DNA of 7,669 bases, taken from positions 1 through 7,669 of the forward strand of contig JAEEIC010000194.1 in assembly GCA_016281165.1 (NCBI GenBank), in the 5' to 3' direction. Below the pieces are notes generated by a model. It was not told where the DNA came from. It did not search any database and was given only the letters and a program-made list of their open reading frames with translations. Below are positions 4,770-7,669 of the stretch, one piece after another. This DNA comes from Bacillota bacterium. GTDB lineage: Bacteria; Bacillota; Clostridia; Peptostreptococcales; Anaerovoracaceae. Each line of letters starts with the position of its first letter. The first letter of the stretch is position 1. The position numbers and the translations under genes were made by a program.

Positions 4770-6140
4770 TTATGCCTTCAGCAGGAAGGCGTTATAGCCC
4801 TTGACCGCCTCGTAGAGGTCGGCCTTGTTGATGATCTCCCAGGGAGCGTGCATCGAGAGCACGGGCACGCCGCTGTCGATGACCTCCATGCCGTAGAGGG
4901 CGCAGATGTAGGCGATGGTCCCGCCGCCGCCCTTGTCGACGCGGCCCAGCTCGGCGGTCTGGAAGGCGACGCCGGCGTCGTCCATGATGGCCCTGAGCCT
5001 GCCGATGAACTCGGCGTTGGCGTCGTTGCTGCCGCTCTTGCCGCGGGAACCGGTGTACTTGTTGAAGCAGACGCCCCTGCCCAGGAAGGCCGCGTTCTTC
5101 TTCTCGAAGGCCTCGGCGAAGCCCGGATCGTAGCCGGCAGAAACATCGCAGGAGAGCATCCTGCAGGCGGAAAGGCACCTGCGCAGCGAGAGCTCGCTGT
5201 AGCAGCCAAGCCTCTCCATGATCTCGGCGGCGGCGTTCTCAAAGTACCTCGCCCTCATGCCGGTGGCGCCGACGCTGCCGATCTCCTCCTTGTCGGCGAG
5301 TATGCAGCAGCAGGTATATTTCGGAGTCCCCTTGACCTTGAACATGGCCTCGATCTCGGCGTAGGCGCAGACCCTGTCGTCGTGGCCGTAACCGATGATC
5401 ATGCTCCTGTCCAGGCCCATGTCGCGGCTCTTTCCCGCGGGGACGGCCTCTATCTCGGCCGAGAGGAAGTCTTCTTCTTCGATGCCGTACTTTTCTTTAA
5501 GTACCCCCAGGACGGCCGCCTTGACCCTGTCCTTTTCCGCGTCCTTCAGTGGCTTTCCGCCGACTATGATGTCGAGAGCCTCGCCCTCGATCACGACGCG
5601 GCCCTTTTTATCCTGCTGATCCTGCGAGAGGTGGGCGAGAAGGTCGGAGACCGCGAAGACGGGGTCGCTTTCGTCTTCGCCGATAGAGATCTCGACGATC
5701 GTGCCGTCCTTCTTCGCCACGGCGCCGTGCAGGGCCAGAGGCATGTTGACCCAGTGGTATTTCTTGATGCCGCCGTAGTAGTGAGTGTCCAGATAAGCCA
5801 GGTCGGAATCCTCGTAGAGGGGGTTCTGCTTGACGTCGAGCCTGGGACTGTCGATGTGGGCGCCGATGATGTTCATGCCCTTTTCGAGAGGCTCGCTGCC
5901 GATGATGAAGAGCTGCACGGCCTTGCCCATGGTGTTGACATAGACCCTGTCGCCGGGCTTCAGGCTTTTCAGGCTGTACAGGTCCTTGTAGCCTTCGGCT
6001 TCGGCCAGGCGGACGGTCTCCTTCACGCATTCCCTTTCGGTCTTGCCGCGGTCCAGATAGGCCTTGTACCTTTCGGCCAGGGCGAAGACCTCCTTCTCGT
6101 CCTTTTCAGTGTATGCGGTCCATGCGTTGATGCGTTCCAT
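4770..6140 (-). CDS. M18 family aminopeptidase
   Basis: The 456-residue product has the normal length of bacterial M18 metallo-aminopeptidases, cytosolic enzymes that assemble into large tetrahedral particles and remove N-terminal residues, often acidic ones, from peptides. Metal and catalytic residues are visible in order: His95 and Asp97 in IIGAHIDSPR, Asp254/Asp255 in GYGHDDR, Glu285 and Glu286 in ADKEEIGS, Asp332 in SCDVS, and His431 in VLSMHAPWE. The stretch KSGSNDANAEFIG (368-380) and DKGGGGTIA (402-410) are also typical. Nothing appears missing or broken. The ATG at 6140 has AAAAGGAGG four bases upstream. It sits second in the probable operon. I give no gene symbol because the specificity cannot be read from the sequence. 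Confidence 0.93.
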   Translation of the reverse strand: MERINAWTAYTEKDEKEVFALAERYKAYLDRGKTERECVKETVRLAEAEGYKDLYSLKSLKPGDRVYVNTMGKAVQLFIIGSEPLEKGMNIIGAHIDSPRLDVKQNPLYEDSDLAYLDTHYYGGIKKYHWVNMPLALHGAVAKKDGTIVEISIGEDESDPVFAVSDLLAHLSQDQQDKKGRVVIEGEALDIIVGGKPLKDAEKDRVKAAVLGVLKEKYGIEEEDFLSAEIEAVPAGKSRDMGLDRSMIIGYGHDDRVCAYAEIEAMFKVKGTPKYTCCCILADKEEIGSVGATGMRARYFENAAAEIMERLGCYSELSLRRCLSACRMLSCDVSAGYDPGFAEAFEKKNAAFLGRGVCFNKYTGSRGKSGSNDANAEFIGRLRAIMDDAGVAFQTAELGRVDKGGGGTIAYICALYGMEVIDSGVPVLSMHAPWEIINKADLYEAVKGYNAFLLKA

Positions 6141-6237
6141 AAAGCCTCCTTTTCAGCAGTTATGCGGTGAGAGCGTAGTTTTGGGTATATATCTGCGGCT
6201 TTTGGCCCTTCCGGGGCCGCGGCCGACGTGAGCCTCC

Positions 6238-7536
6238 TCAGTGATCGAGGAAGGTCCCTTCCTTTGTGTAGATGAAGCCGTTCTCCCAGCGGTCGACGCG
6301 GGTGATCCGTATGGTCTCCCTGGTCTTCGCGCACACGTATTCCCTGTATCCCGAGCCTGCGGGAGTGTTGTGCCTGTAGCTCCAGTACTCCCTGCCGGAG
6401 CTGTCGGAGATCTTCTCAGGCAGATCCTGCACCGTGTACTTCTTTTCGGCTTTGGCCGCCAGGTCCCCGAGAGCCTTTGAGGAGCCGGACGCTCCGGCGG
6501 CCGCCAGGCCTCCGATCTTGAACAGATCCGAGATGCCGGTAAAACAGAGGATCGAAGACGCTATGAGGGCGCCCAGCAGCCAGATCCCGCCCTTGAAGAG
6601 CATCCCGAACACGAGGCTGAAGCTTGCCGGAACCAGCGCCAGGCCCCTGGTGAGCCACACGTACAGGGGCACTATGACGAAGTGGGCCCCCGAGTAGATC
6701 AAAAAGCAGGTCAGCATGATGGAAAACCGGTCGCGGCGGTAGTCGTTATCGTTCCATATCATGGCGGAAAGTGCGGCTCCGCCCAGCAGGTTCCCGGCGA
6801 AGATCGCGATCACGTGCAGCACGGGAAGCTCTGTCCATTCCACTGTAGTGAGTCCCGCGTCCAGCTTGACTGTCACCACGTAGATCATCACGGCGAAGGG
6901 CATGATCATGGTGAGGAGCAGCTGCAGCGCCATCGCCCCGACTCCCAGGAATTCGCCGACTTTCGAATCCATGATCAGCCAGCCGAGCATCAGGACGGCG
7001 CTTATCGCCATGGCGGGGAGGATGAACACGCCGATGAAGATCAGGACGTAGCCGAACAGCATGCGGCCGGTCTCGTTGAACAGGCCCAGCAGGGCGACGA
7101 TCAGCTCTTTATCCGCGATGAGGTCCAGAGTCGTCCGAAGCAGGCCGGCCCCGTCCCCTCCGCTGATCTGGCAGAGTATCATCGGCAGGAAGAACAGCTC
7201 GGCGATCACGCAGACGTAGGTGATGAGGATGGTGACGAAGGCCCCGAATTCCTCGCGCTGGGAATCCCGGTATTCGCTTTTCACGCAGCTGGCCGCGAGA
7301 AATATATTGATCATGGTGCCGATGAGCATGATCGCCAGCAGGCCCGTGTTAAGCAGCTGAAAGAGGAAGCCGGAGGTCCTCCAGCCTATCAGGTAGATGA
7401 GCGGCTCGAAGATGAGGGGAAAGCCCATGACCGCCATGAACGGCAGGGCCTCCTCTTCGGAATATCTCATGTAGCCCCTGATCGTGAAGTATATGCCCGC
7501 GGCGGTGAAGAGCAGGCAGACGAATGTGTCGGCCAT
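6238..7536 (-). CDS. Polytopic membrane protein of unknown function with a soluble C-terminal tail
   Basis: I do not recognise this 432-residue protein. It has about nine hydrophobic segments, at roughly 4-20, 31-50, 57-82, 97-122, 158-190 (possibly two), 197-223, 236-262, 271-295 and 299-332. A short Gly/Ala/Ser-rich link follows (342-362), then a soluble tail (363-432) rich in charged and aromatic residues (GREYWSYRHN, YREYVCAKTRETIRITRVDRW, GFIYTKEGTF). The tail looks like a small beta-rich domain or meander. No transporter motif, catalytic residue or lipoprotein box is visible. A longer frame opens upstream at 7644, but the ATG at 7536 has CAAAGGAGG six bases upstream, and the extra residues look like translated leader. 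It is the first gene of the probable operon ending in dapF, 97 bases before the aminopeptidase. Confidence 0.85.
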   Translation of the reverse strand: MADTFVCLLFTAAGIYFTIRGYMRYSEEEALPFMAVMGFPLIFEPLIYLIGWRTSGFLFQLLNTGLLAIMLIGTMINIFLAASCVKSEYRDSQREEFGAFVTILITYVCVIAELFFLPMILCQISGGDGAGLLRTTLDLIADKELIVALLGLFNETGRMLFGYVLIFIGVFILPAMAISAVLMLGWLIMDSKVGEFLGVGAMALQLLLTMIMPFAVMIYVVTVKLDAGLTTVEWTELPVLHVIAIFAGNLLGGAALSAMIWNDNDYRRDRFSIMLTCFLIYSGAHFVIVPLYVWLTRGLALVPASFSLVFGMLFKGGIWLLGALIASSILCFTGISDLFKIGGLAAAGASGSSKALGDLAAKAEKKYTVQDLPEKISDSSGREYWSYRHNTPAGSGYREYVCAKTRETIRITRVDRWENGFIYTKEGTFLDH

Positions 7537-7669
7537 AAGGCGCCTCCTTTGAATATCCGATGCCCGGAAGCCGGCAGGTCCGAAAAAGGCCGGATCCCGC
7601 TGAGGCCGCCGGGACGCGCCGCCTTCCGACCGGCTCACAGGCAAAGTTTCTATATCATGTTAGTCTAAA

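Noticed and set aside
4440..6170. Plus-strand open frame of 576 codons over the methyltransferase and aminopeptidase genes, and a similar 328-codon frame at 6682-7668
   Set aside because: Both mirror genes with full family motifs on the minus strand; their Asp/His/Val-rich or Gln/Glu-rich products show no known domain.
6195..6220. Hairpin GGCCC/GGGCC (6204-6208 with 6214-6218) between the membrane protein and aminopeptidase genes as a terminator
   Set aside because: On the minus strand it is followed by AAAA and not by a T-tract. It may be an RNA-processing or stability hairpin, but this cannot be shown. The nearby TATATA (6186-6193 area) has no acceptable -35 box.
7583..7654. Promoter and attenuator for the operon at the right edge (TATAGA at 7649-7654; TCCCG/CGGGA stem at 7595-7614 followed by TTTTT)
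   Set aside because: The -35 box would fall outside the window, and the T-run starts seven bases after a weak 5-base-pair stem, so neither can be supported.
1..7669. CRISPR array, tRNA or rRNA gene, insertion sequence or phage module
   Set aside because: No regularly spaced repeats, no tRNA-like cloverleaf, no rRNA beyond the 11-base motif and no transposase, integrase or phage gene were seen.

Overview
Every gene I can support in this window lies on the minus strand, so transcription runs from high to low coordinates. The sequence is GC-rich. Almost every gene is preceded by a strong AAAGGAGG-type ribosome binding site 4-8 bases before its ATG. A queT gene sits behind a class-I preQ1 riboswitch-like hairpin, and there is an M18 aminopeptidase. 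Together these suggest a GC-rich, probably anaerobic, Firmicutes-like (Clostridia-type) bacterium or a related lineage. The lineage is an inference; no rRNA or marker gene is present.

Layout in the direction of transcription. (1) 7536 to 2162 is a probable five-gene operon: a 432-residue polytopic membrane protein of unknown function, an M18 aminopeptidase, a class I SAM-dependent methyltransferase, a 314-residue soluble protein of unknown function, and dapF (diaminopimelate epimerase, lysine and peptidoglycan precursor synthesis). Gaps between genes are 97, 33, 58 and 15 bases, with no convincing terminator between them. (2) 2148 to 1531 is a separate unit: a 17-base-spaced promoter, a preQ1-I-like riboswitch overlapping the ribosome binding site, and queT, the substrate-binding membrane subunit of an ECF transporter for queuosine precursors. 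(3) 1530 to 1139 is a 392-base non-coding stretch. It holds a 26-base imperfect palindrome over a possible promoter, a cluster of direct and inverted repeats, and a hairpin with a T-rich tail that overlaps the -35 box of the next promoter. (4) 1236 to 292 is a single-gene unit: a near-consensus promoter, a small membrane protein with a C-terminal TrkA-C (RCK_C) domain, and a rho-independent terminator. (5) 277 to 1 holds a promoter, a roughly 117-base structured leader and the first 41 codons of a PLP-dependent enzyme of the alpha-oxoamine synthase family, which runs off the window.

The genes do not form one pathway; this looks like an ordinary chromosomal housekeeping and transport region. 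The most unusual material is non-coding: the structured leader at 126-242 with overlapping alternative hairpins, and the repeat-rich stretch at 1226-1502, which could encode an undescribed structured RNA. The two unknown proteins in the dapF operon are the other open questions.
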